Shown in pieces: positions 1 to 5,450 of a DNA stretch of 7,662 bases. Position numbers and translations under genes: made by a program. How positions within the stretch are numbered: position 1 is the stretch's first letter; the number at the start of each line of letters is the position of its first letter. The stretch comes from an uncultured Peptococcaceae bacterium (lineage in GTDB: Bacteria; Bacillota; Peptococcia; Peptococcales; Peptococcaceae): NCBI GenBank assembly GCA_945949655.1, contig CAMFFG010000049.1, positions 1 to 7,662 of the forward strand. The letters run 5' to 3'. The notes below the pieces were generated by a model. The model made no database searches. It saw only the letters and a program-made list of their open reading frames with translations, and was not told the origin of the DNA.

Positions 1-466
1 CCACCTGTACCGGTATGACCTTCTGTAAACTTTCCAGAGGCAGTTCCACCTGATAGCCGATCTTGCCGGCACTGAACATAATGGTCTCGTACTGGGCAGC
101 GGTCTGGTGGATCACCGTTTTGAACAGCTTTTTCATGCCGATGGGGGAACAGCCGCCATGCACATAGCCGGTCAACCCCAACAGCTCTTTGGCTTTTAAC
201 ATTTCAATGGATTTCTCCCCTACAGCCGCTGCAGCTTTTTTCAGATCCAGCTCGGCCAGCACCGGCACCATAAACACATAATGATTTTTCGATTTTCCGG
301 TGGTCACCAGCGTTTTGAAGGCCCGGTTGGGGTCCTGATGCAATGCTTCGGCCACCTCTGCCCCGCTGATGGCGCCGGTATCTGCATAGCAGTGATGCTG
401 ATAGGCCACTTTTTTCTGGTCCAGCACCCGCATCACATTGGTTTTCATCTCTGATTTTGCTGCCAT
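1..466 (-). CDS. ybaK: Cys-tRNA(Pro)/Cys-tRNA(Cys) deacylase, YbaK/EbsC family (3' end cut by window edge)
   Basis: By family, this cytoplasmic editing enzyme hydrolyses cysteine wrongly attached to tRNA(Pro), preventing Cys-for-Pro errors. Translating from the ATG at 466 gives 155 codons open to the left edge. The family is about 155-160 residues, so only a few codons and the stop are missing. Visible hallmarks are an N-terminal segment ending TGAISGAEVAEAL (30-42), the AFKTLV segment (49-54) whose Lys51 corresponds to the conserved active-site lysine, the KNHYVFMVPV strand (60-69), and the loop GGCSPIG (104-110). The start is supported by AAGAAGGA at 474-481, 7 bases upstream. The gene is divergent from spoIIR and has its own promoter at 499-507. 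The domain is also shared with ProX-type and ProRS INS editing domains, but a free-standing protein of this length with GGCSP fits YbaK best. Confidence 0.93.
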   Translation of the reverse strand, partial: MAAKSEMKTNVMRVLDQKKVAYQHHCYADTGAISGAEVAEALHQDPNRAFKTLVTTGKSKNHYVFMVPVLAELDLKKAAAAVGEKSIEMLKAKELLGLTGYVHGGCSPIGMKKLFKTVIHQTAAQYETIMFSAGKIGYQVELPLESLQKVIPVQV

Positions 467-498
467 ATCTGATTCCTTCTTTACCGTTTGATTTTTTT

Positions 499-507
499 AT
501 TATAGCA
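499..507 (-). promoter_or_regulatory. Extended -10 promoter for the ybaK-type gene
   Basis: On the minus strand the sequence reads TGCTATAAT, a perfect -10 hexamer with the TGn extension. It lies 32 bases upstream of the ATG at 466, and the ribosome binding site falls between them. The best -35 match at 18-bp spacing is GCTACA (3 of 6), so the extended -10 probably carries the activity. This is a housekeeping sigma-A type promoter inferred from sequence only. Confidence 0.65.
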
Positions 508-546
508 TGCCATGGGCGTAAATGTAGCTTCTTTTCTATAAAATCT

Positions 547-576
547 GTTTAAGTTTCTGTTTTTCCGGCAACACTA
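547..576 (+). promoter_or_regulatory. Sigma-F-like promoter of spoIIR
   Basis: GTTTA at 547-551, then 15 bases, then GGCAACACTA at 567-576. Both elements fit the Bacillus subtilis sigma-F consensus (GYWTA and GGNRANANTW) at every defined position; spacing is one base shorter than the usual 16. spoIIR is the classical sigma-F target in the forespore, so position and content agree. The predicted start would lie near 582, giving a leader of about 17 nt that just includes the GAAAGAGG ribosome binding site (583-590). A TATAAA at 537-542 has no -35 partner. Confidence 0.6.
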
Positions 577-598
577 AAACCAGAAAGAGGTGTTCGCC

Positions 599-1198
599 AT
601 GTTAAAACAGAAACCGGCGCTGCTGCTTGTAGCTGCGCTTGCTATTTTGATCTGTATTTCCAATCTGGAATTTTCAGAACAGATCGAAAAAGAAAGTCTG
701 ATCCGCATCCATGTGCTGGCCAACAGCGACAGCCAGGCCGACCAGCAGTTAAAGCTGCAGGTGAAAGACGCTGTGGTACGCTATCTGCAACCGCAGCTGG
801 AACAGTCCCAGTCCATCGAAGAAAGCCGCCAGATCATCCAGGATCAGCTGCCGCAGATCGCCCAGACCGCCACAAACACCCTGCGGCAGGCAGGCAGCAG
901 CTATGACGTAACACTGCAGTACGGTCATTTTGATTTTCCGGTAAAATATTATGGCAGCTTCAGTCTGCCTGCCGGCAATTATGAGGCGCTGCGCATTTTA
1001 ATTGGCCAGGGAAAGGGCCAGAACTGGTGGTGCGTTTTATTCCCGCCTATGTGCTTTACCGACAGCAATGTTTCAACCTCCGGTAAATACACCGATCAGA
1101 CCCCGGAAAGAAAAGTGGTCATCAAATGGAAAAGCGCCGAGCTGCTGCAGCAGTGGATGGGCGCCGAAGAAACACAGCCTGCCTCTGATGCCGTGTAA
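599..1198 (+). CDS. spoIIR: Stage II sporulation protein R (SpoIIR), intercompartmental signal for pro-sigma-E processing
   Basis: In endospore formers SpoIIR is made in the forespore, exported into the intermembrane space, and triggers the mother-cell protease SpoIIGA to cleave pro-sigma-E. The 199-residue product has a short basic N-terminus and one hydrophobic segment (about 6-22) acting as signal or anchor. It then carries the family signatures RIHVLANSDS (36-45), DQQLKLQVKDAV (48-59), YYGSFSLPAGNYEALRI (117-133) and NWWCVLFPPMCF (142-153, with Cys145 and Cys152). Length is close to the B. subtilis protein. I chose the ATG at 599 because GAAAGAGG (583-590) sits 8 bases upstream; the in-frame GTG at 590 overlaps that site and would be too close. 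It is the only plus-strand gene here, preceded by a sigma-F-like promoter, and it converges with the thioredoxin-like gene. The last 20 residues are a poorly conserved polar tail. Confidence 0.95.
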   Translation: MLKQKPALLLVAALAILICISNLEFSEQIEKESLIRIHVLANSDSQADQQLKLQVKDAVVRYLQPQLEQSQSIEESRQIIQDQLPQIAQTATNTLRQAGSSYDVTLQYGHFDFPVKYYGSFSLPAGNYEALRILIGQGKGQNWWCVLFPPMCFTDSNVSTSGKYTDQTPERKVVIKWKSAELLQQWMGAEETQPASDAV

Positions 1199-1225
1199 CA
1201 GGCACCGGGGACAGGCTGCGTTTTT
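1175..1225 (+). terminator. Possible terminator at the end of spoIIR
   Basis: CAGCCTG (1175-1181) and CAGGCTG (1212-1218) are perfect inverted arms followed by CG and five T (1221-1225). The 30-base loop is long and includes the spoIIR stop codon, so this is weak. It is the only hairpin with a T-run that I see between the convergent genes. Confidence 0.3.
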
Positions 1226-1278
1226 CAGCTGTTTATGAGAGACCATCACCGTGCAGCGCTGTCTGCCGGTTCTGCCAT

Positions 1279-1599
1279 CTACTGCAGGATCTCTTCTATT
1301 TTCGCTCTGTATGCGGCTTCCTCCCGGATCCCGGCATATTTGCCACAAAGGTCACCGTTCTGAAAAAACATGACCTGCGGCACACCTTTCAGGGCGACCC
1401 GCTCCAGCAGCTCCTTTTCTGCCACAGCGTCTACATGATAAAACTGTACCGGCTGTGCTGCGTACTGCGCCTCCAGCTGCTGCAGAATGGGCGTTACCTG
1501 CTGACAAATGGGGCAGGTCGCTTTTGAAAAAAGGATCACGCAGGTTTCTTTCTGTTTGTTTACGGTCTCAAAAAATGTTTTTTCGTTTAAGTCTGTCAC
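1279..1599 (-). CDS. Thioredoxin-fold protein with CPIC active site
   Basis: A small cytoplasmic thiol-disulfide protein with no signal peptide. From the GTG at 1599 it has 106 residues, the usual thioredoxin length. It shows CVILFSKATCPIC (20-32; active-site Cys29 and Cys32), then a strand and VDAVAEKELLERVALKGVP (56-74) with the cis-proline Pro74, then QVMFFQNGDLCGKYAG. The active site is CPIC with Thr before it, not the WCGPC of classical thioredoxin, so I give no gene symbol. Upstream start GTG 1611 abuts the AGGAG at 1611-1615 with no spacing; GTG 1599 lies 9-11 bases from it and gives a more typical N-terminus. The gene has its own promoter and is not tied to the nrd genes by position. 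It could reduce a peroxidase or reductase, but no partner is adjacent. Confidence 0.85.
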   Translation of the reverse strand: MTDLNEKTFFETVNKQKETCVILFSKATCPICQQVTPILQQLEAQYAAQPVQFYHVDAVAEKELLERVALKGVPQVMFFQNGDLCGKYAGIREEAAYRAKIEEILQ

Positions 1600-1653
1600 G
1601 TTTCGTCGCACTCCTATTGCAGATATCTGTTTTGTGAATTCTTTTCATTTTCC

Positions 1654-1662
1654 AGTATAACA
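1654..1662 (-). promoter_or_regulatory. Extended -10 promoter for the thioredoxin-like gene
   Basis: The minus strand reads TGTTATACT, 5 of 6 at the -10 with a TGn extension. TTAGCC lies 18 bases upstream as a poor -35. The predicted transcript starts near 1647, about 48 nt before the chosen GTG at 1599, and includes the AGGAG ribosome binding site. Confidence 0.5.
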
Positions 1663-1734
1663 AACTCTGTTGTCTCTGGCTAATTTTCGATAACAATACC
1701 GCAATAGTTAATTTTTATCTCTATGGTATTATAC

Positions 1735-1786
1735 AAAAAACTGCCGCAATATTTGCCTCATAGCAAAATTACGGCAGCATTTTTTT
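1735..1786. terminator. Bidirectional rho-independent terminator
   Basis: The outer stem is CTGCCG (1741-1746) with CGGCAG (1772-1777). It continues through AT-rich pairs with one mismatch on each side of a three-pair block to an inner TTGC/GCAA stem and a loop near 1757-1762. On the plus strand seven T follow (1780-1786). On the minus strand six T follow (bases 1740-1735). In the minus direction it closes the dut-to-DUF3775 transcription unit, 49 bases after the last stop codon. It also insulates the thioredoxin-like gene downstream. Confidence 0.85.
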
Positions 1787-1834
1787 CTGTCAGGTTCTGT
1801 TTCGCGGAATCTGCCTGCAGCTGCAGCACGCAGC

Positions 1835-2212
1835 TTACAGTACGATCCCCAGATAAGCCAGGCCCTCTTCCATATACTGTGCCAGCGGTTTTTTACCGGT
1901 CAGATAATACACAGCAGCCTGCTGGTCCGGATGATGATGGTAGCGCAGCTCTTTTAAAGCCAGATAATTTTCTTCCGGCGATTTTCCGTCTTTGCGGTAC
2001 TCGTTGTCACGGCCCAACAGCATCAGCGCTTCCAGTGTTTCCACAACATCCCGTTCCAGGGTCATCAGGTAATCATTCAGCGCCTTTTCCTCCGGCAGAT
2101 AAACGCCCCATTTTTTAGGTCCGTTTTCTGCTTCATAGGCGGCTCTGGCTGCTTCCCGTTCTTCCGCCAGCCGGATGGTTTCTACGATCATATCTTTTTC
2201 TTTTGCAAACAT
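1835..2212 (-). CDS. Small conserved protein resembling the DUF3775 family
   Basis: A soluble 125-residue protein of unknown function. The N-terminal third is a charged helix rich in Glu and Ala (about 3-29). The C-terminal half, LEALMLLGRDNEY (60-72) followed by AVYYLTGKKPLAQYMEEGL (100-118), resembles what I recall of DUF3775: an ALMxLGR motif, then a YLxGxPxLxxYLEEGL ending. That assignment is from memory of the pattern and is tentative. No transmembrane segment or catalytic motif is visible, and a HHH cluster sits at 92-94. Start ATG 2212 has AAGGAG (2220-2225) 7 bases upstream. It lies 38 bases after the LCP gene and just before the terminator, so it is the last gene of that transcription unit. 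The context does not reveal a role. Confidence 0.8.
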   Translation of the reverse strand: MFAKEKDMIVETIRLAEEREAARAAYEAENGPKKWGVYLPEEKALNDYLMTLERDVVETLEALMLLGRDNEYRKDGKSPEENYLALKELRYHHHPDQQAAVYYLTGKKPLAQYMEEGLAYLGIVL

Positions 2213-2250
2213 AAGCGTTCTCCTTCTCTTATTCTAGCTTCCATCTGTTT

Positions 2251-3687
2251 TTACTGCGCCCCATCGGTCGGCTCCGCTGTAACAGGCTGACTGTTGGCAT
2301 CGGGCTTCAGCACTTCGCCGGGAATGGTATTATATCCGTGAGATGGTGTTTCAGCTGGCGGCTGTTCCACAACCTCATTGTCAACCGGCGCGTTGTTCTC
2401 GTTCTGCGGTTCTGATGGCGTGCCGCTGTTATTCTGCTGACCTGGAGGAACACTCTGGTTCTGGCTATCCTGGCCTGCTGACGGACCATCGGTGGTCGGC
2501 TCACCAGCTTCTGTGCCTTCCCCGGCACCGGTTGGCCCTTCTCCGCCTTCCGGCTGCAGATCCGATTCATTCATCGAAGCCTCGTTCTCAAGCTGTTGTT
2601 TCAGTGCTTCTTCCTGCTGCCGCTGTTCTGCCGTTAATGCAGACTGACGGGCTGTTTCTTTCTGCACCACACTCTGCACATTCACAATGTTCAAGCTGGT
2701 GATCGGTGTGGCATAGGGGTTGAAGTATGCATTCACAATTTCCAGAATTTCTGCTTCGTTGGGCAGATAGTAGGATAACCGGTTGACCATGCGGGCCTCA
2801 CCAGGCAGTACAAACATTTTCAGATCGGTACTCATGTCAACTTCCAGGGCTTCCTTGCCAAACCACAGCATCTCGCCGTTGGTCAGATCGGTATCGGTGT
2901 TGCGCAGGATGATCTCGATCAGCTTGGGCATTTTTGTCACCGTAGAGGCCGAGGACAACTGCTTGGCCACCGCTTCTATAAACAGCTGCTGCGCCTTTAC
3001 ACGGCCCAGGTCACCTTCCACATAGCCGCTGCGGTAACGGACAAAGCCGATGGCCTGTTGCCCGTTCAGTGTCTGCAGCCCTTTGCTCAGATGAATATGC
3101 AGGTCCTGATAAGGGTCATCATAGTTCATGTCCCGCGGTACATCGATGGTGACGCCGCCGATGGCATCGATAATTTCCTCAAAGGCATTCAGGTTGATCA
3201 CCACATAATTATCCACTTCAAAGCCCATCAGGTAGGACACTTCTTTTTTCAGGTTGTCGATGTTGCCTTTTCCGTTTTTGGCCCCGATGGAGTAAGCTGC
3301 ATTGATTTTTTTCACATTGCGGCTCACATTGGACATGGTATCGCGGGGAATACTCATCACATTGGCCCGGTTGTTGATGCTGTCTAAGGACATGACCAGA
3401 ATGGTATCGGTATTCAGGCCCACTTTATCGGTACCAACCACCAGCACATTATAAATGCCATCCTCGCGTTCTTCCTGCTGTTCTGCTGTATCGCCGGTCA
3501 GCTTATCCAGCGAGGGCGGCTTGATGGACATACCGGCCATAGCCAGAGCGCCAGCGATCAGGATCACGATGACGCAGATGATGATGGCGACAGCTTTTTT
3601 ACGTACTTTCCGTTTCTTTTTTGGATGATTTGCATGTTTTTCCGTCCGGCTGTAGCTGGACGGTTCCTGTTCTGTAGTCAATGGCAT
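2251..3687 (-). CDS. LytR-CpsA-Psr (LCP) family glycopolymer ligase with long disordered C-terminal tail
   Basis: LCP enzymes sit on the outer face of the membrane and transfer polyprenyl-linked glycopolymers, such as wall teichoic acid or capsule, to peptidoglycan or protein. From ATG 3687 the protein has 478 residues: a basic cytoplasmic N-terminus (to about 31), one transmembrane helix (32-52), and the LCP domain (about 78-245). Domain motifs are YNVLVVGTDK (79-88), NTDTILVMSLD (92-102), SIPRD (112-116), INAAYSIG (128-135), FVRYRSG (215-221) and GDLGRVKAQQ (225-234). The arginine usual before the last QQ is Ala232 here. Residues 341-478 are a low-complexity tail, first Gln/Glu-rich, then Gly, Pro, Asn and Thr-rich. 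Start 3687 has AAAGGAG (3691-3697), unusually close at 3 bases. The upstream in-frame TTG at 3738 would lie before the predicted transcript start at about 3710, so I rejected it. The exact glycopolymer cannot be told. Confidence 0.93.
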   Translation of the reverse strand: MPLTTEQEPSSYSRTEKHANHPKKKRKVRKKAVAIIICVIVILIAGALAMAGMSIKPPSLDKLTGDTAEQQEEREDGIYNVLVVGTDKVGLNTDTILVMSLDSINNRANVMSIPRDTMSNVSRNVKKINAAYSIGAKNGKGNIDNLKKEVSYLMGFEVDNYVVINLNAFEEIIDAIGGVTIDVPRDMNYDDPYQDLHIHLSKGLQTLNGQQAIGFVRYRSGYVEGDLGRVKAQQLFIEAVAKQLSSASTVTKMPKLIEIILRNTDTDLTNGEMLWFGKEALEVDMSTDLKMFVLPGEARMVNRLSYYLPNEAEILEIVNAYFNPYATPITSLNIVNVQSVVQKETARQSALTAEQRQQEEALKQQLENEASMNESDLQPEGGEGPTGAGEGTEAGEPTTDGPSAGQDSQNQSVPPGQQNNSGTPSEPQNENNAPVDNEVVEQPPAETPSHGYNTIPGEVLKPDANSQPVTAEPTDGAQ

Positions 3688-3716
3688 ACGCTCCTTTGCC
3701 AGGTCATTCTTGATTA

Positions 3717-3745
3717 AGCATATCACTTTTTTCGGCAAAGCTCAA
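3717..3745 (-). promoter_or_regulatory. Internal promoter before the LCP gene
   Basis: On the minus strand TTGAGC (3740-3745; 4 of 6) is followed after 17 bases by TATGCT (3717-3722; 4 of 6), with TGA just before it as an extended -10. It lies in the 81-base gap after the unrecognised 164-residue gene. It would let the LCP and DUF3775-like genes be expressed independently of dut-nrdR. Confidence 0.45.
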
Positions 3746-3768
3746 TCATGTTCCTGTTTTTTAGACGC

Positions 3769-4263
3769 TCAATGTACTAAAAAAGTTTTTAATTCTGCAA
3801 GATAACGCGCTTTATTCAGTTTCAACCGTTGCAGCACCACATCATCCACGGGGGCAACCACTTCTTCCAGCAGGGCCACCACCTCTTCCGCCGTAAGCTG
3901 GATATAATCGCGGCCCTGCAGACGCTCCGCCAGCTGATCCGCCATACTGCTCAGCAGCTCCAGCGTGATGGGCCGGTCCACCGCCAGCAGCGTCAGCCAG
4001 TTTGCCGCCTTCACCTGTATCTCGTTAAAGGCATACATGGCATAGTATCTGCCATCTTCCTCTTTCAGCAGCACAGCACGCAGGATCTGCTGCACATCGG
4101 CGGGCTGCAGATTTTTTCCGCTGTAATGCTCCACAATATATTGCATGGTGACCGCCATCAGCGTCTGCGCTTTCAGCACATCCTCCTGCTCGATCACCTT
4201 AAACATGCGGTAGATGGGCTCCATCAGTTTGGCCTCCCCATACCGCAGCGCCTGCTCGTCCAT
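3769..4263 (-). CDS. Unrecognised 164-residue protein, translationally coupled to nrdR
   Basis: I do not recognise a family. The protein is soluble and acidic, with no cysteine, no signal peptide and no transmembrane segment. It looks almost wholly helical, with stretches such as LMEPIYRMFKVIEQEDVLKA (13-32), DVQQILRAVLL (56-66), LELLSSMADQLAERL (101-115) and TAEEVVALLEEVV (124-136). GRYYAMYAFNEIQVKAANWL (71-90) is the most distinctive aromatic stretch. Its ATG overlaps the nrdR stop codon by one base (TAATG), and AAGGAG (4272-4277) inside the end of nrdR lies 8 bases upstream. This arrangement indicates coupled translation, so amounts should follow NrdR. A link to NrdR or nucleotide metabolism is inference from position only. 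It lacks NrdR's zinc ribbon and ATP-cone motifs. Reading-frame length, a good ribosome binding site and tight packing make it a real gene. Confidence 0.85.
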   Translation of the reverse strand: MDEQALRYGEAKLMEPIYRMFKVIEQEDVLKAQTLMAVTMQYIVEHYSGKNLQPADVQQILRAVLLKEEDGRYYAMYAFNEIQVKAANWLTLLAVDRPITLELLSSMADQLAERLQGRDYIQLTAEEVVALLEEVVAPVDDVVLQRLKLNKARYLAELKTFLVH

Positions 4264-4712
4264 TATTTTCGCTCCTTCATGACTTCAATTTCCCGAATAA
4301 AGGTCTGCACATCGTCAAACTCCTTATAGACCGAGGCAAACCGCACATAGGCCACTTCATCGATCTGTAGCAGCTTGTGCATAATAGCTTCGCCAATTTC
4401 ACTGGTGGGAACTTCTGTGTACTGGTTTTTCAAATCTTTTTCGACCTCAATTACCAGAAGCTGCAGCTGTTCGATGTCAATGGGACGCTTCTCACAGGCT
4501 TTTGCCAGCCCTTTCAGTAATTTTGAGCCATCAAACAGTTCCCGCCGTCCACTTTTTTTGATCACCACCAGTGGCTTATCCTCCACTTTTTCGTAGGTGA
4601 CGAATCGTTTTCCGCAAACACTGCACTCCCGTCTGCGCCGGATGGCGGTCTCCTCTTCGATCCATCTTGTATCTAATACCTTACTGTCACTGTGACAAAC
4701 CGGACATTGCAT
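4263..4712 (-). CDS. nrdR: Transcriptional repressor NrdR (zinc ribbon plus ATP-cone)
   Basis: NrdR senses ATP and dATP through its ATP-cone and represses ribonucleotide reductase genes by binding paired NrdR boxes. The 149-residue product starts MQCPVC, with zinc ligands Cys3, Cys6, Cys30 and Cys33 and the RRRREC segment (25-30) of the DNA-binding ribbon. [11 protein letters not shown] (34-44) links to the ATP-cone from about 46, which begins [15 protein letters not shown] and ends near 136. Length and order are canonical. An upstream in-frame start at 4748 would add 12 residues before MQCPVC; I chose ATG 4712 because of the family N-terminus and a perfect AAGGAGG (4721-4727) 8 bases upstream. 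It follows dut by 65 bases containing a hairpin, and overlaps the next gene. Likely targets are nrdDG and possibly its own dut-nrdR unit. Confidence 0.97.
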   Translation of the reverse strand: MQCPVCHSDSKVLDTRWIEEETAIRRRRECSVCGKRFVTYEKVEDKPLVVIKKSGRRELFDGSKLLKGLAKACEKRPIDIEQLQLLVIEVEKDLKNQYTEVPTSEIGEAIMHKLLQIDEVAYVRFASVYKEFDDVQTFIREIEVMKERK

Positions 4713-4732
4713 AATAACTGCCTCCTTCTGCG

Positions 4733-4763
4733 AAAACGGTCTCCGCATACCATAACAGACCGT
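4733..4763 (-). terminator. Hairpin between dut and nrdR, possible attenuator or RNA processing site
   Basis: On the minus strand ACGGTCT (4757-4763) and AGACCGT (4736-4742) form a perfect 7-bp stem around a 14-base loop. Three more G-U pairs can extend the base. Only four T follow (4736-4733) before CGC, and the nrdR ribosome binding site begins 6 bases later. This is too weak for a clear terminator but is well placed to tune dut relative to nrdR. Confidence 0.5.
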
Positions 4764-4777
4764 CCCGCGCGCTGCAT

Positions 4778-5281
4778 CTATTTTGTTGTGCTTCCAAATC
4801 CGCCGTTGCGGATCTCTGTCACGTCATCATCGGTTGTAATGCCAAAGGGCATAAATATCCCCTGCATAAAGCCCTGGCCGGCTTCCACCGTCAGTGTCTT
4901 TCCTTCTTTGCTGTCATTGGTGATCTTGGCAAAAATGTGGCCTTCGTTATCCGAATAGAAATAGTCGCTGTCGATGATCCCTACCGTATTATTCAGCTGC
5001 AGGCGATATTTGAAGCCCAGCCCGCTGCGGGGATAGCACTGCAGCACCCAGCCTTCGGCAATTTCTGCCCGGACACCGGTGGGGATCTTGATGGTCTCTC
5101 CCGGCGCCAGCGTAAAGGTCAGCGGGCTGAAGAAATCATATCCCGCCGAGCCGGATGTGGCCCGCTTTGGTAATTTTACTGCATCATATACAGCAGCTTC
5201 GGCCGGTTGCCCGAAGGTATCCTGCCAGCCTTCCTGAAACTGCTCAAAACTTACTTTATGAAACTTTGCGATTCTCTGCAT
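4778..5281 (-). CDS. dut: dUTP diphosphatase (trimeric dUTPase family)
   Basis: Hydrolyses dUTP to dUMP and pyrophosphate, keeping uracil out of DNA and feeding thymidylate synthesis. All five dUTPase motifs are visible in 167 residues: SGSAGYDF (43-50), PRSGLG (84-89), GIIDSDYF (101-108, catalytic Asp104 with neighbouring Tyr107), GQGFMQGIF (135-143), and the C-terminal RNGGFGST (158-165). It has an N-terminal extension of about 35 residues before KLPKRAT, and an insert around [12 protein letters not shown] (109-120). Both are features I associate with dUTPases of anaerobic Firmicutes. The C-terminus ends GSTTK, where GSTG is more usual. Two ATGs stand in tandem (5284 and 5281). I chose 5281 because GAGGTG (5287-5292) is only 2 bases from the first. 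It is the first gene of its unit, with its own promoter after the nrdG terminator. Confidence 0.96.
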   Translation of the reverse strand: MQRIAKFHKVSFEQFQEGWQDTFGQPAEAAVYDAVKLPKRATSGSAGYDFFSPLTFTLAPGETIKIPTGVRAEIAEGWVLQCYPRSGLGFKYRLQLNNTVGIIDSDYFYSDNEGHIFAKITNDSKEGKTLTVEAGQGFMQGIFMPFGITTDDDVTEIRNGGFGSTTK

Positions 5282-5294
5282 CATGACACCTCGA

Positions 5295-5310
5295 AAAAAA
5301 TATATAGTTT
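5295..5310 (-). promoter_or_regulatory. Possible NrdR box at the dut transcription start
   Basis: The minus strand reads AAACTATATATTTTTT, matching 13 of 16 positions of the NrdR box consensus ACACWATATATWGTGT, including the whole TATATAT core. It overlaps the predicted dut transcription start (about 5304), where a repressor would block initiation. NrdR boxes normally come in pairs about 31 bp apart, and I see no second box on either side. AT-richness alone could give part of this match, so it is tentative. Confidence 0.35.
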
Positions 5311-5339
5311 ATTTTAACACATTACAGCCGGAATGTGTA
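5311..5339 (-). promoter_or_regulatory. Promoter of the dut-nrdR unit
   Basis: On the minus strand an extended -10, TGTTAAAAT (5311-5319), lies 17 bases after TACACA (5334-5339; 4 of 6 at -35). The predicted start is about 5304, giving a 23-nt leader before the ATG at 5281. A perfect TTGACA (5348-5353) lies farther upstream with TGTAAT (5321-5326) 21 bases away, a spacing too long for ordinary use. Confidence 0.55.
5317..5338. promoter_or_regulatory. Perfect inverted repeat across the dut promoter, operator candidate
   Basis: ACACATT (5317-5323) and AATGTGT (5332-5338) are perfect 7-bp inverted arms separated by 8 bases. The repeat fills the spacer between the dut -10 and -35 elements and overlaps most of the -35. 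No T-run follows, and it lies upstream of the predicted transcript start, so it would act as DNA, not RNA. The arms recall the ACAC/GTGT ends of an NrdR box, but the 8-base spacer differs from the NrdR consensus. The regulator is unknown. Confidence 0.45.
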
Positions 5340-5411
5340 TATCCTTCTGTCAAAAACCAGTTCTCCGATTTCAGAATGTCAGCTTAACGGTGCACAAAGT
5401 CTGCTCCAAAC

Positions 5412-5443
5412 AAAAAAGCCGCCAGATGTAACATCTGAACGAC
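5412..5443 (-). terminator. Rho-independent terminator of nrdD-nrdG
   Basis: On the minus strand CAGATG (5437-5432) pairs with CATCTG (5428-5423) around a TTA loop. The stem extends by six pairs (three G-U) between GTCGTT and GGCGGC, and six T follow (5417-5412). It lies 44 bases after the nrdG stop codon. The plus strand also has six T (5444-5449), but its stem is less complete. Confidence 0.88.
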
Positions 5444-5450
5444 TTTTTTC

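Noticed and set aside
1727..1732. TATTAT with an upstream TG on the plus strand, a possible extended -10
   Set aside because: It has no -35 partner, no plus-strand gene downstream, and would feed directly into the hairpin terminator.
1815..1826. Palindrome CTGCAGCTGCAG
   Set aside because: It lies just after the DUF3775-like stop codon, has no T-run, and such CTGCAG runs are common in this genome's Leu/Gln-rich coding style.
1723..2118. A 131-codon plus-strand open frame over the terminator and the DUF3775-like gene
   Set aside because: It runs through a strong terminator and overlaps a minus-strand gene with a good ribosome binding site. The composition looks like out-of-frame translation.
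2251..2680. Repetitive-looking Gly/Pro/Gln-rich DNA at the LCP 3' end as a repeat array
   Set aside because: No regular unit is visible in the DNA. It is low-complexity coding sequence, not a CRISPR or tandem repeat.
3688..3738. Upstream TTG start for the LCP gene, adding 17 residues
   Set aside because: No good ribosome binding site precedes it, and it lies upstream of the predicted transcript start. ATG 3687 has AAAGGAG nearby.
3829..4329. A 166-codon plus-strand open frame opposite the 164-residue gene
   Set aside because: The His/Gln-rich product is typical of antisense reading of a Leu/Glu-rich gene. The minus-strand frame has coupling and a ribosome binding site.
4748..4763. TGTTATGGT on the minus strand as a separate nrdR promoter
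   Set aside because: Only 4 of 6 at the -10 with no -35, and it lies within the hairpin arm and loop. The hairpin explains the sequence better.
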